A DNA stretch of 64,000 nucleotides from Fibrivirga algicola (GCF_011742925.1 NZ_WAEL01000006.1:310001-374000), one strand, 5' to 3'; positions 1-8,954 are shown, counted from the first letter of the stretch. Notes: a model not told the origin generated them from the letters alone. Made by a program: numbers and translations.

Positions 1-971
1 ATGCTAATCTTGGCCGATGCTTTTGAAGGCAATACGGTCTTAGCGCCTTCGCCGGTGTAGCCTCCCCATATGCCGTTAACATCCAGCGTAGGGCGGATTG
101 AGGTACGTTCGTTGGTTGAGAATCCCGCTTCGCCAAATACGTCGCCAATGCCCAGATCGCGCTTGTACTCGTCGAGATCAAACGGTGCTTTGGCCAACTC
201 GGCTCGCTCAGCATCGGTGAGGTCAACCACCGGATCGTAAAAGCCGGGAATAGTGATACGGCCATCCGCGTCTTTCAATGAGGCAATCATTTGGCAGAGC
301 ACGTTGATTGGGTTATCGACCCCACCACCATATACGCCTGAATGCAGATCACGGTTAGGGCCGGTTACTTCCACTTCAACATACGACAGGCCGCGTAGCC
401 CCGATTCCACCGAGGGTACGTCATTGCTGATAATGCTCGTGTCTGAGATTAAGATGACGTCAGCAGCAAGTTTCTGCCGGTTGGCCGTTACAAAATCACC
501 CAGGTGGTCAGAGCCTACTTCCTCTTCGCCTTCAATCATTACTTTCACATTGCAGGGTAGGTTTCCGGTGGCCAGCATGGCTTCCAGCGCCTTTATGTGC
601 ATGTAAAACTGGCCTTTATCGTCGCAGGCACCCCGGGCGTAAATACGTTCGTTGCGGATGGTCGGCTCAAAGGGAGGGGTATCCCAAAGCTCATACGGAT
701 CAGCAGGCTGAACGTCGTAATGGCCATAGACCAATACCGTTGGCTTTGACGGATCAATGATTTTTTGAGCGAACACGATCGGGTGCCCTGCTGTGTCAAT
801 AAGTTCAGCATTGTCCAGACCCGCATCGCTCAGCCGGTCGCGAACGAACTCGGCCGCCCGACGAACATCATCTTTAAACTTAGAATCAGCTGAAACCGAT
901 GGAATCCGGATCAAATCGAACAGTTCGTCCAGGAATCGTTGCTTGTTTTCTGTTAGGTACGTAGCGAGCAT
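1..971 (-). CDS. M20 family dipeptidase, C-terminus beyond window edge
   Basis: Zinc-dependent peptidase that cleaves small peptides, probably in the cytosol. About 323 residues are visible from the ATG at 969-971; the C-terminus is cut by the left edge. Family motifs are present: GHYDVQP (metal-binding His about residue 83), ARGACDDKG with the bridging Asp near 117, and EGEEEVGS near 147-154, which holds the catalytic and metal-binding Glu residues. A later stretch with LHSGVYGG matches the dimerisation/lid region of M20 dipeptidases. No signal peptide is seen. The gene lies about 100 bp after plsY on the same strand, with a GC-rich hairpin between them, so it probably has its own promoter. 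The subfamily (PepV-like or CNDP-like) cannot be settled without the rest of the protein. Confidence 0.88.
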   Translation of the reverse strand, partial: MLATYLTENKQRFLDELFDLIRIPSVSADSKFKDDVRRAAEFVRDRLSDAGLDNAELIDTAGHPIVFAQKIIDPSKPTVLVYGHYDVQPADPYELWDTPPFEPTIRNERIYARGACDDKGQFYMHIKALEAMLATGNLPCNVKVMIEGEEEVGSDHLGDFVTANRQKLAADVILISDTSIISNDVPSVESGLRGLSYVEVEVTGPNRDLHSGVYGGGVDNPINVLCQMIASLKDADGRITIPGFYDPVVDLTDAERAELAKAPFDLDEYKRDLGIGDVFGEAGFSTNERTSIRPTLDVNGIWGGYTGEGAKTVLPSKASAKIS

Positions 972-1025
972 AGTAGGTTGATGTTAGAAACTAGATACTA
1001 GACATTGAATAACGGACAAACTGCT

Positions 1026-1058
1026 ACTGCCGCCACCGCCAAAGTTCCGGTGGGCAGT
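1026..1058 (-). terminator. Possible terminator of plsY
   Basis: Imperfect GC-rich hairpin just after the plsY stop: ACTGCC..CCACCG at 1026-1038 faces CGGTGGGCAGT at 1048-1058, with a two-base bulge. There is no clear T-run, so termination is inferred from position. Confidence 0.35.
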
Positions 1059-1074
1059 GACCGTTAATGAACCA

Positions 1075-1722
1075 TTATTTCGCCTTCTTAAGCTTAATCA
1101 ATACAGTGCGGCTTTCATTGCCCTGAAGCAGGCGTCCAATATTTTTCTTGTGGGTGATTACTACCACCAGAAATATAACAAAGCCAAAGGCGATAAGAAG
1201 CGGATTCTCAGGTTGGCCCGATATGCGGAGCAGTAACAGTACCGGAAAGGCCAATGCCGCCAAAATAGAACCGAGCGAGACATACTGCGAGGCAATTACC
1301 ACAAGTAGCCAGACGCCAATGCAAAGAGCGGCTACGTCGGGCTTTATTGCCAGGGCCATACCCAGGAGCGTGGCTACGCCCTTGCCCCCGCGAAACTGGG
1401 CGAAAACGGGAAAGAGATGACCTAACACCGCCAGAAAACCAAACATAAGCTGGCATCCCAATACTTCGTCGACCGACAACGTACCCAGCGCGCTAAGAAT
1501 ATGCACCAATGAGGCGGCCGCAAATCCTTTCAGTACATCGACCAGCATAACAACGGTGCCTGCCCGCTTACCCAAAACCCGAAACGTGTTGGTTGCTCCG
1601 GCATTACCACTTCCATGCTCACGGATATCAATCTTAAAGAAGGCGCGTCCGTACCAAACGGCAGTCGGAATCGACCCAAGTAAGTAAGCCAGCAACGCGG
1701 CTGGGGCAATAGATAAAGTCAT
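1075..1722 (-). CDS. plsY: Glycerol-3-phosphate acyltransferase PlsY
   Basis: Integral membrane enzyme that moves an acyl group from acyl-phosphate to sn-glycerol 3-phosphate, making lysophosphatidate, the first step of phospholipid synthesis. The protein is 215 residues, close to the usual PlsY length, and almost entirely hydrophobic helices. Three family motifs are clear: GSIPT near 16-20, GSGNAGATN at 37-45 (phosphate-binding loop), and GHLFPVF followed by FRGGKGVAT at about 101-118. A basic THKKN motif lies near the C-terminus. ATG start at 1720-1722. The preceding 130 bp hold a TAAATTTG box (1775-1782, minus strand) that could be the -7 element. The neighbours have no evident link with lipid synthesis. 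Confidence 0.95.
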   Translation of the reverse strand: MTLSIAPAALLAYLLGSIPTAVWYGRAFFKIDIREHGSGNAGATNTFRVLGKRAGTVVMLVDVLKGFAAASLVHILSALGTLSVDEVLGCQLMFGFLAVLGHLFPVFAQFRGGKGVATLLGMALAIKPDVAALCIGVWLLVVIASQYVSLGSILAALAFPVLLLLRISGQPENPLLIAFGFVIFLVVVITHKKNIGRLLQGNESRTVLIKLKKAK

Positions 1723-1774
1723 TAGTGCGATCTTATGTAGGGCTGTGTCTGAGTCATTTCGTCAGAACTGACCT

Positions 1775-1782
1775 CAAATTTA
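1775..1782 (-). promoter_or_regulatory. Possible plsY promoter -7 box
   Basis: Minus-strand TAAATTTG fits the Bacteroidota -7 consensus TAnnTTTG and lies 53 nt before the plsY ATG. I see no TTG at the expected distance upstream, so only half of the promoter is supported. Confidence 0.35.
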
Positions 1783-1852
1783 GCAAAAAACCAACGAACG
1801 CCTTCTAACGCTATCCAAGGAGGCGTTTAGTTACCTAGTGGCTCCTCGTAAA

Positions 1853-3136
1853 CTACTTACCCCCGGCTACCACCTCTACCAACGATTGTTCGGTCAGGTA
1901 CGTTTGAGCAGTTTGTTGAACGTCCTCCACCGTTACCGTCCGGATGCGGCTGATATAACTACTCAGAAAATCGCTTGGCAGGCCATCGAGCAGGATGAGC
2001 TTATACCGATCGGCAATTTCAAAAGGTGTGTTCAGCGACCCTACAAATTCGCCAGCCATATAATTCTGTACTGTCAGCAGTTCGTCGGCAGGGGTGGACT
2101 CTGTTTGTAGTTTGTGAATTTCCTTCCAGATTTCGTCGATAGTCTGTTGAGTAAACTCCCGTTTCACATCAGTCCCAATCAGGAATTGCCCTGCCTCGCG
2201 GAAAGCACCTACGTTTGATGAAATACCGTACGTAAATCCCTTGTCTTCGCGAATGTTTTTCATCAGCCGGGAGCCGAAATACCCGCCCAGAATTTCGTTT
2301 GTGACCAGCATTTTGTAAAAATCGGGGTGGTCACGCTTAAACAGGACGCGGCCCATGCGAATGGTCGATTGCAGACTGCCTGCTTTCTCGATCAGCTCGG
2401 GCGTTGAGTCGGTTACGATAGCCGGTGGAGTAGCCAGCGTCGTCGGATTGGTTTGAATGGGTAGCTGGCCCAGGATCTCGTTGACCAACGCGGTTTCTGT
2501 CAGCGTAATTTGTCCGGCTAGCAGTACTCGGAAGGGCTGATGGCGAATATGCTGGTTGTAGAAAGCGATGGCTTCGGTGCGGGGCAACGTACCCACCGTA
2601 TCAGGATGCTGGCTCCGGCCATACGGATGTTGCTGTCCATACAGCTTTTGCCTGAACCGAACACTGGCCAGATGGCTCGTTTTTTCGTAACTGACCTTCA
2701 GGTTTTGCAGTGTAATTGAGCGCAGATCTTCAAACTCCTTCTCCGGGTACGTAGCGTCAGTAAGCAGTTCGGCCACTAGTGGCAGAATATTGGCCAAGTG
2801 CTTGGGTTGACAGTATACCACCAGGCTACCCCGGTCGAAACCACTGTTGAGCTCCAGAAAAGCACCGTAGCGGTCAAATGCATCGCTGATTTGAGCAGAG
2901 GTTCGTGAACTGGTGCCTTCGGCCAGCATTTTCCAGGCGAAAAAAGACGTGGCTGGCTGCTGTTCATACCAGGCTCCCGCATCGATGTTTATCTCGATAC
3001 GCATAACGGCCTGCTGATCGAAAGCGACAATGTAAAGAGGGGCACCGTTGCTCAACTGCTGCGTGTCTACACGGGCGAGGCTGATATCCTGAACGGGCTG
3101 GTAAGCGGGCGCAATGGTGCGGTCGAGTGATGTCAT
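1853..3136 (-). CDS. M16 family peptidase homologue lacking the zinc motif
   Basis: Member of the insulinase/processing-peptidase family, 427 residues from the ATG at 3134-3136; a TTG start 21 nt upstream is less likely. Active M16 subunits carry HxxEH near the N-terminus. Here the matching stretch (about residues 65-80) reads FAWKMLAEGTSSRTS, so the zinc ligands are missing. The C-terminal half keeps the R...Y motif region (MKNIREDKGFTYGI, about 290-305), which in two-chain M16B enzymes binds substrate on the non-catalytic subunit. It is therefore probably the regulatory half of a heterodimer. A catalytic partner would be expected next door, but the neighbour is porV. No signal peptide is obvious. 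Confidence 0.85.
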   Translation of the reverse strand: MTSLDRTIAPAYQPVQDISLARVDTQQLSNGAPLYIVAFDQQAVMRIEINIDAGAWYEQQPATSFFAWKMLAEGTSSRTSAQISDAFDRYGAFLELNSGFDRGSLVVYCQPKHLANILPLVAELLTDATYPEKEFEDLRSITLQNLKVSYEKTSHLASVRFRQKLYGQQHPYGRSQHPDTVGTLPRTEAIAFYNQHIRHQPFRVLLAGQITLTETALVNEILGQLPIQTNPTTLATPPAIVTDSTPELIEKAGSLQSTIRMGRVLFKRDHPDFYKMLVTNEILGGYFGSRLMKNIREDKGFTYGISSNVGAFREAGQFLIGTDVKREFTQQTIDEIWKEIHKLQTESTPADELLTVQNYMAGEFVGSLNTPFEIADRYKLILLDGLPSDFLSSYISRIRTVTVEDVQQTAQTYLTEQSLVEVVAGGK

Positions 3137-3149
3137 CAGATAATGAAAA

Positions 3150-3179
3150 ACCGGCAACCCACCGAGATGGATTGCCGGT
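3150..3179 (-). terminator. Intrinsic terminator of porV
   Basis: ACCGGCAA (3150-3157) pairs with TTGCCGGT (3172-3179). Read on the minus strand the hairpin is followed by five T residues (3146-3150). It lies 22 nt after the porV stop and just before the M16 start, so the M16 gene may be read separately or by read-through. Confidence 0.6.
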
Positions 3180-3201
3180 ATAAAAACTACGTGTTCAGAA
3201 A

Positions 3202-4428
3202 TTAGTTCTCGCTGTCGGTATCTTCAGCTTCGCGCTGCCCTTTGTTGAAGTTGAAGAGCAGGGTTACCCGGAAGGTGTTGGCCAGTGGGCTTCCCGACTT
3301 AACAGGCAGCAGATACGAGAAATCGACGCCCAACGAAGGAAGGCGGGCACCAATACCGGCAGTGGCATACTGTCGACCACCTTTCTCCACCGACTCGCCA
3401 AAATAGCCTACCCGGGCAGCAAACTGGTTGTTGTACCAGTATTCGGCACCGAACGAGCCGGTAATTTCTTTCAACTCCTCGCTAACGCCGCTAGGCGCAT
3501 CGGCAAAAGAGCCGAACACCGCGCTTAGGTAAGGACGATTCGGATTTTGGCCAGATATGATAACCCGCTGACCATTGACAATCTGATAAATTGGTGGCGT
3601 TGGCACCATCAGCTTATTCAGATCAACCACGAAGTTAAACTTGTTGAGCTGGTCGGCGTGGTACGTAAACATACCACCCAGGCGGAAGTTGGTAGGAATG
3701 AAATACCGCTCAGAGCTACCGTAGTTAATCCGGCCACCCAGGTTCGAAATCATCAGACCATACGCCCAGCTGATACCTTTGCCCGTGACATCGTCGCGGA
3801 TCGAGTTGTTATAGTACGCGCTTAAGTCAAACGCCGCCGTAGACCCCGCCTCAATGGGTGTTTGCCCACTGCCAAACGAAGCGCCGCCGCCCAGGTTAGA
3901 ATTAAGGTACTTTACGTTAACGCCCATTGAGAAATTACGCGCCAGCCGCCGCGAGTAGCTTGCCGTAAGCGCATACTCTCGTGAGTTGAACGAACCCGCC
4001 GACACTCCTTGGCTGGTGGTGAAATCGATAGTGCCCAGATCGAAGTAAAGCAGCGAGAGGCCGATTACCTGATCTTTATCGAGTTTCTTGTAGCCAGAGA
4101 AGTAACCATAATACATGTCGCCGATCAGGTCGCGCAGCCAGGGCGTATAGGATACGGCGGCCCCTGAATTTTCTTTGGCGTACACCAGCTTGGATGGATT
4201 CCAGAAAATTGAGTTGGCATCGGGATTATCCAGGGCTACACCTGCATCGCCCAGCGCACCCGACCGGGCATCGGGCGTGAAATTTAGAAAAGGCACTGCT
4301 GAGTTGGGTACTCGCTGAACCTGACCTGCCAGATTTGTGAGAGACGGAGGTGTTGTTTGGGCTACTGCCGCAAAGCTTGTTACGAGGAAGCCTGCGCTAA
4401 GTAGCAAGCTGAAGTACATACGATTCAT
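3202..4428 (-). CDS. porV: Type IX secretion outer membrane protein PorV
   Basis: Outer-membrane beta-barrel of the type IX secretion system (T9SS). PorV carries cargo proteins to the sortase PorU and forms part of the attachment complex. 408 residues; signal peptide about 1-23 ending AAVAQ. The mature N-terminus has the family pattern FLNFTPDARSGALGDAGVA (about residues 47-65), then DANSIFWNPSKL. The rest is alternating beta-strand sequence typical of FadL-like barrels. The gene follows porU on the same strand with a 95-bp gap, and PorU and PorV are known partners. A TAATTTTG box in that gap (4486-4493, minus) could start a separate transcript. A terminator-like hairpin follows the stop. Confidence 0.93.
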   Translation of the reverse strand: MNRMYFSLLLSAGFLVTSFAAVAQTTPPSLTNLAGQVQRVPNSAVPFLNFTPDARSGALGDAGVALDNPDANSIFWNPSKLVYAKENSGAAVSYTPWLRDLIGDMYYGYFSGYKKLDKDQVIGLSLLYFDLGTIDFTTSQGVSAGSFNSREYALTASYSRRLARNFSMGVNVKYLNSNLGGGASFGSGQTPIEAGSTAAFDLSAYYNNSIRDDVTGKGISWAYGLMISNLGGRINYGSSERYFIPTNFRLGGMFTYHADQLNKFNFVVDLNKLMVPTPPIYQIVNGQRVIISGQNPNRPYLSAVFGSFADAPSGVSEELKEITGSFGAEYWYNNQFAARVGYFGESVEKGGRQYATAGIGARLPSLGVDFSYLLPVKSGSPLANTFRVTLLFNFNKGQREAEDTDSEN

Positions 4429-4485
4429 AAATCCGTTCTAATGGTCTGTCAGTGTGGTGCTCATGCTATACTACTGCGCGACCGC

Positions 4486-4493
4486 CAAAATTA
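4486..4493 (-). promoter_or_regulatory. Possible porV promoter -7 box
   Basis: Minus-strand TAATTTTG matches TAnnTTTG and lies in the porU-porV gap, about 58 nt before the porV start. No TTG is seen at the usual spacing. Confidence 0.35.
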
Positions 4494-4523
4494 CGAGGTT
4501 TCTGCGTGTAGAAAAAAACGATT

Positions 4524-7500
4524 CTAGTTGTCGGTAAAAAGGAGTCGGCTGCTGGCTCTGGCCTTTTCGCCGGTTTCCGGGTTAGTCAAATCAACCTGTA
4601 AGCTATAAATTCCTGCTGCCAGCGGAGCTATTAATCGGTTATAGGCACCAATTGTTATGGTTTCCGAGCAGTCATAGCATTCACCATGTTGCTCAACAAA
4701 ACGCTTGCCACTCATTGATAATAATCGCCAGGTCCAGCTAAGTGGCTGACCAGGCCGGTTATGCGTTAGTTGCCACTCGCTTTGCTCCCTAATGGGGTTA
4801 GGCGCTCCAACCAACCGGCGGATAGTCATGGCTGGCTGTTCGGTAACTACAAATGCCAACGTCGCCTCTGCCAGATTATTGTTAAGGTCAAAAACCCTGG
4901 CCCGAACCACGTAGTTGCCAGGAGCCATGTCGCGTAAAGGAAACATAAACTCTCCCGAACGTCCGTCAGCCGAACCCGTATAATAGTCGGTGATGCGCAT
5001 AGGGGCAGTAGCATCCAGTTGTAGAGTGGGTCCTTGACTGGCTGTCGTTTGTGTGAGGTTAATGCCCGTTTCGTCGGCCACTCGAAGTTGAATGGTCACG
5101 GTTGGACCAGTTGCGGATGGGCGTTCAATTTCTGAACCTGACCCAGCCAGCGTTAGCGTTAGGCTCGGGGGACGTGTATCGGCAGGTAACGTACCTGATT
5201 TGTTGCTTATTAGTAGGTTCTGGTATCCTCCAACAGCGTCGCTAAGACTGTCGGCTCGAACAGCATAGGCATATACCCGACCAAAGCCAACTGCGGAAGA
5301 TACCGTTGCTGGTACGGTAAAGCTAACCTGAAAGCGCCCTTGCTGTACTTGTGCCTGGCCTGAGAACAACACACTTTGGTAAGCCTTATATGTGAAGGGG
5401 CTGCTTTCGGTACCCCGTGTTTTCAGGGTTAATGGCTTATCATACACCAGTACACGTACGGTACCTGTAAAGTCGCCGGCGGCTAGTGTGCTACTTTGCG
5501 GACGCACCTCACCAGCCAGCGTAATGCGTTGGCCAGCCTGTAAGGTGTCGACCCGACTGGGGTTCAGCGGTCGGGTATTCAACTGCGTGAATGTTATAGT
5601 CTGTTGGGGGTAAGCCAGCCGCATAGAGGGGTCGCCGAGGAGGGTAAAGTTGCGATTTTGTACCCCACTGATACTGTTGTTCTTCGTATCGCGCATGACA
5701 TCGCCGAGGCGGGGTAAACCGCCTTCAACCGCTAGAAAAATAGCTTTGTAAAAAGCTTCGTTCAACAGGTAGTTCGTATTCGCAAAAACGGGGCGCGTCG
5801 TTGTCAGCAGTCCAATAGCGCCACCTACGCGGTCCAATTGAGCCAGTTCGGCCCCCGACACAACGTTAGGGTCATCGTATCGCCCAAATTCGCAGGTAGC
5901 CGTCACGAACAACGGCATTCGGTTGTTTTTCCACGACAAAATATCCTGAACGGTCAGTATCTGTTCCTGTGCCCAGCCTGTTTCACCACCATGACCGGCG
6001 TAATTGATCAGGAGCTGTCCCTCGTCGATGGCGCGGTTAATGGCTTTGTTTACCAGTGGTGCCCGCTCGGTTACCAGACCGGTTGGCTGTCCGGCCAGTG
6101 TAATCGTGTCCTGCTTGAAAGCATCCAGAAAAAGTCGCTCCGGCCTGAATTCAGGGTGCCGGGCCTCGACAAGTGCCGCGAGTTGGTCTTCGTCGTTCTG
6201 GTGAATATTGGCATCGCCATCGTCGGCTACCAGTAGCAATTTGGTGCGCCAGTCACCCAGTAATCGATTGTCTGAGGCGTAGCGAATTAGTTTATCCACT
6301 ACATTCCGGGCTTCGGCAGGGGTCTTCACGGCAAGTCGGCCAACGCCAATATCGAGCCGTGTGTTGTCGTCGTAGGTTTCCGGCCATTCGCCGTCTTCAT
6401 TTTTTAGGAAGCCAAAATAATCGTCTGATGAAAAGCTACGCACCGGGTCAAGCGATTCGCGGCTCTCGTAAGTCGGAATCAGATTGACGGTCTGGCTGGC
6501 TGTTAACGATTTGGTTTTACCTCGATAATCAAAGGAGGCGTCACCCATCAGCAGCAGGTAGCGCAACGTACCCGGCTGTTTCATTGTAAAGAACCGGGCG
6601 GCGTCCCGGATAGCTGACACATCGGGTTGGCCCGACGAAAACTCATTGTACACTTGGGCGGTAGTAGCTACCAACACCGTCAGTTTATCATTAGTCCGCC
6701 GAAACTGAGCCAGCCGCTCGGCCTGATCACGCCAGGCAGCAGGCGTAATAATCAGCAGGTTTGGCGTTGGTTCGGCGCGAAGATTCTGATTAGCTATGGA
6801 ATAAACCGCGGCAGGAGCGCCAACATTGCGCAGGGTGTGTAAATAAAAAGCGGCAGTGTCGGCAGCAGTCCAAGTAGCTTGTGCGCCATTGAGCGCGTAA
6901 GCTTGCTGAGTAGGCGTGATCGGATTCGAGACATCCCAGATCAGCAGGTCGCTGGTTGCCTGCCGGGCCATGTAACTACCCCGCCCACCCCATACCAGCG
7001 TGGGTACATCGTATTGGCGGATTTCGCGCCGTGTCTGCACCGCCACATAGTTCATATACGCTACCGCACCACTACCTCCCTGCCGGTCATAGGTTAGGGT
7101 AAGCCGGAGTTCGTCGGGAGTAGTAGGAAGAATGGCCTGACCCGTTACGGTTCTCGCAGAGCCTCGGGGAGCAAACCGATACCCGCTGATCGCATCGAAC
7201 GTAGTACTTGCTAGGACCGTGTTATCGTAGGAAGCCACAAAGGAGGAGGGAGAAAGCGATACACCTACGGCCGACAGCGTTACGTAAGTAGGAGCGCCAG
7301 CAATGCGGCCCGGCAGCTGAAATGGGGCAAACTGCTGTGGGTACGTTCCGTAGTAATCGCCCACCCATTCCCGGCCCGAGTTGATCAGGTTCGTAGTATC
7401 GCGCTCATAGTAGGCGTAATGATCGAACGTACTGATAGCAGGCAACCCGGCTGCTGAGCCCGGCTGGCGTGTAGCAATACGCCGCCCCGGAGCCGGGCCA

Positions 7501-7997
7501 AGGGTAAGAAAATAGAAGGTGGTATCGCTGTAGGGATTTAGCTGATGCTGGAATCGGCCCGTTGCGGGGCTACGCGTGACTGTCTGCGGCCCCTGTGCGT
7601 AAAAACGAAGCACATCTCCCGTATCAAAACGTCCATCTTCCTCGCCTGTCACCTGAATGGCATTTTCTAGTAAATCAACGGGCCGGGCCGTTGCGTTTGG
7701 CTGAGGCAGCGGGGCTCCCCCATTTCCATATAGCCTGAAGCGACGCGGGTCGGCTGTACGGAATGACGGGTTAAGAGCCGAAAGCGTATTGTAGTCTAAC
7801 TGGTAGACTCCCGTACCTAACACGCCGATTTTGTACCATGTACCTGATTGTAACACCGATTGCGCCTGAGCTGTGCCGAACATAATCAGGTTGCACTGAC
7901 ATAAGAGCAACAAACACAGCCACTGAGAAACCGTGAATAGCTGCCCCTGACGTGATGTGTTGTCGCGGTTACGCACTGTACGGTACAGGTTAGGCAT
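4524..7997 (-). CDS. porU: Type IX secretion system sortase PorU
   Basis: Cell-surface cysteine protease (gingipain family C25) that removes the C-terminal sorting domain of T9SS cargo and attaches the cargo to surface lipopolysaccharide. 1157 residues, almost exactly the length of the Porphyromonas protein. Order: membrane/signal segment near 25-46, beta-rich N-terminal region, C25 catalytic domain about 400-780, Ig-like region, and a C-terminal T9SS-type domain from about 1060. The catalytic pair is visible: His669 in NYAGHGGE and Cys702 in TATCEFG. The start overlaps the end of the upstream SprT-like gene by 8 bp, so the two are probably co-transcribed. porV follows. Confidence 0.95.
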   Translation of the reverse strand: MPNLYRTVRNRDNTSRQGQLFTVSQWLCLLLLCQCNLIMFGTAQAQSVLQSGTWYKIGVLGTGVYQLDYNTLSALNPSFRTADPRRFRLYGNGGAPLPQPNATARPVDLLENAIQVTGEEDGRFDTGDVLRFYAQGPQTVTRSPATGRFQHQLNPYSDTTFYFLTLGPAPGRRIATRQPGSAAGLPAISTFDHYAYYERDTTNLINSGREWVGDYYGTYPQQFAPFQLPGRIAGAPTYVTLSAVGVSLSPSSFVASYDNTVLASTTFDAISGYRFAPRGSARTVTGQAILPTTPDELRLTLTYDRQGGSGAVAYMNYVAVQTRREIRQYDVPTLVWGGRGSYMARQATSDLLIWDVSNPITPTQQAYALNGAQATWTAADTAAFYLHTLRNVGAPAAVYSIANQNLRAEPTPNLLIITPAAWRDQAERLAQFRRTNDKLTVLVATTAQVYNEFSSGQPDVSAIRDAARFFTMKQPGTLRYLLLMGDASFDYRGKTKSLTASQTVNLIPTYESRESLDPVRSFSSDDYFGFLKNEDGEWPETYDDNTRLDIGVGRLAVKTPAEARNVVDKLIRYASDNRLLGDWRTKLLLVADDGDANIHQNDEDQLAALVEARHPEFRPERLFLDAFKQDTITLAGQPTGLVTERAPLVNKAINRAIDEGQLLINYAGHGGETGWAQEQILTVQDILSWKNNRMPLFVTATCEFGRYDDPNVVSGAELAQLDRVGGAIGLLTTTRPVFANTNYLLNEAFYKAIFLAVEGGLPRLGDVMRDTKNNSISGVQNRNFTLLGDPSMRLAYPQQTITFTQLNTRPLNPSRVDTLQAGQRITLAGEVRPQSSTLAAGDFTGTVRVLVYDKPLTLKTRGTESSPFTYKAYQSVLFSGQAQVQQGRFQVSFTVPATVSSAVGFGRVYAYAVRADSLSDAVGGYQNLLISNKSGTLPADTRPPSLTLTLAGSGSEIERPSATGPTVTIQLRVADETGINLTQTTASQGPTLQLDATAPMRITDYYTGSADGRSGEFMFPLRDMAPGNYVVRARVFDLNNNLAEATLAFVVTEQPAMTIRRLVGAPNPIREQSEWQLTHNRPGQPLSWTWRLLSMSGKRFVEQHGECYDCSETITIGAYNRLIAPLAAGIYSLQVDLTNPETGEKARASSRLLFTDN

Positions 7998-8622
7998 TGC
8001 TCAAGTGGTTTTCGTCAAGAATCATAACCAGTACATCAGCTAAAACGGCATATGAACGGCCAGACTGCATCTCTTTACAAACGATACGGGAACGGCGTAA
8101 CTTACCCCGAACATACCTTTTTTTCTGTAGTTGGAACAGCTGTCCCTCCGCTAGTTGCCGTAGTCGACACTGCCCTTCGGCGGGCTGGGCCACAGTTTGA
8201 GCATTGTGGTGCTGTAGTGCCTGCATCAACGCAGGCTGGGCCGATGTAGTTGCCGCTGGCTTAGTCATGTAGTGGCGAAGTGGCACCAGCACATCGGCCG
8301 GAAAGACTGCTTCGGTCAGCAGCGGCGCCATAAGTCGCTGAAACTGGACTTGCCAGGTACGTCCATGTGGCTTCCCGACACGCTTATAGGTATGGTACAC
8401 GGCGCAATGCGCCACCTCATGCACGTAAGTAATCAGGAAGGCGTAAGGATTTAGATCAGCGTTGACGGTGATGTGCGTAGTACCATCGGGAAGAGCCCTG
8501 AAATCGCCCAGGCGAGTACGTCGAGGTCTGACGACTCGTAAGCTAAACGGAAACTGCTGCTGAAGCTGCTGGCAATAGATAACTGCCGGGGCGGGAACAT
8601 GTTGAGTAAGTTGACGAAGCAC
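7990..8622 (-). CDS. SprT-like zinc metallopeptidase-domain protein
   Basis: 210 residues with a SprT-like zinc motif: HEVAH at residues 68-72, preceded by LITYV, and a likely third ligand in GKPHGRTW (His86). The family includes Spartan-type proteases; bacterial members are poorly characterised. The C-terminal third is basic and Gln-rich (KKRYVRGKLRRSR), which would suit nucleic-acid contact, but that is inference. No ATG is available near the start, so GTG at 8620-8622 is used. The stop overlaps the porU start by 8 bp, suggesting translational coupling. A terminator lies just upstream. Confidence 0.82.
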   Translation of the reverse strand: MLRQLTQHVPAPAVIYCQQLQQQFPFSLRVVRPRRTRLGDFRALPDGTTHITVNADLNPYAFLITYVHEVAHCAVYHTYKRVGKPHGRTWQVQFQRLMAPLLTEAVFPADVLVPLRHYMTKPAATTSAQPALMQALQHHNAQTVAQPAEGQCRLRQLAEGQLFQLQKKRYVRGKLRRSRIVCKEMQSGRSYAVLADVLVMILDENHLSNA

Positions 8623-8638
8623 AGGGGTATAAAAACAG

Positions 8639-8664
8639 AAAAGCCCTACGAAAATAGGGCTTTT
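8639..8664 (-). terminator. Intrinsic terminator after the small lipoprotein gene
   Basis: Perfect 10-bp stem AAAAGCCCTA (8639-8648) / TAGGGCTTTT (8655-8664) with a CGAAAA loop. It lies 26 nt after the lipoprotein stop on the minus strand. The A/T-rich flanks make it work in both directions. Confidence 0.8.
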
Positions 8665-8690
8665 TCTGAGTTGCTGGAAGGCAACTAAAA

Positions 8691-8891
8691 TTACTTCGCG
8701 CTGTCGGCAGGAGCAACGGTAGCAGCGGCAGCTGAATCAACCGTGGTGGCAGCTGAATCGACAACGGCAGATGCTGAGTCAACAACAGCAGCAGTAGAAT
8801 CAACTGCAGCTTCTTCAGTTTTTGGCTTGCTTTCGCATGATGCCAGCGTAAGAACGCTACCTACAAACAGGAGGGCGATAACTTTTTTCAT
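8691..8891 (-). CDS. Small Ala/Val/Asp/Ser-repeat lipoprotein
   Basis: 66-residue predicted lipoprotein. The MKK start (8889-8891) gives a clean signal peptide with lipobox LASC (Cys19). The mature part is low-complexity: after a short ESKPKTEE segment it repeats a seven-residue unit of the type AAVVDSA four to five times. The DNA is correspondingly repetitive. A near-consensus promoter precedes it and a strong terminator follows, so it is a single-gene unit. I recognise no family. Short lipoproteins of this kind often act as envelope spacers, but nothing here proves that. Confidence 0.75.
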   Translation of the reverse strand: MKKVIALLFVGSVLTLASCESKPKTEEAAVDSTAAVVDSASAVVDSAATTVDSAAAATVAPADSAK

Positions 8892-8923
8892 GATAAGTCT
8901 TGGTGGCTTTAAAGTTTCCGGCC

Positions 8924-8954
8924 CAAAAGTAGACACTACCTTGGTAATGTGCAA
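8924..8954 (-). promoter_or_regulatory. Promoter of the small lipoprotein gene
   Basis: On the minus strand TTG (8954-8952), a 20-nt spacer and TACTTTTG (8931-8924) match the Bacteroidota consensus TTG-N17-23-TAnnTTTG. Transcription would start near 8917, leaving a leader of about 25 nt. This is the best promoter match I found. Confidence 0.65.

Noticed and set aside
1838-2110. Plus-strand frames over the M16 and other minus-strand genes
   Set aside because: They overlap strongly supported genes, have no domains and are typical mirror frames.
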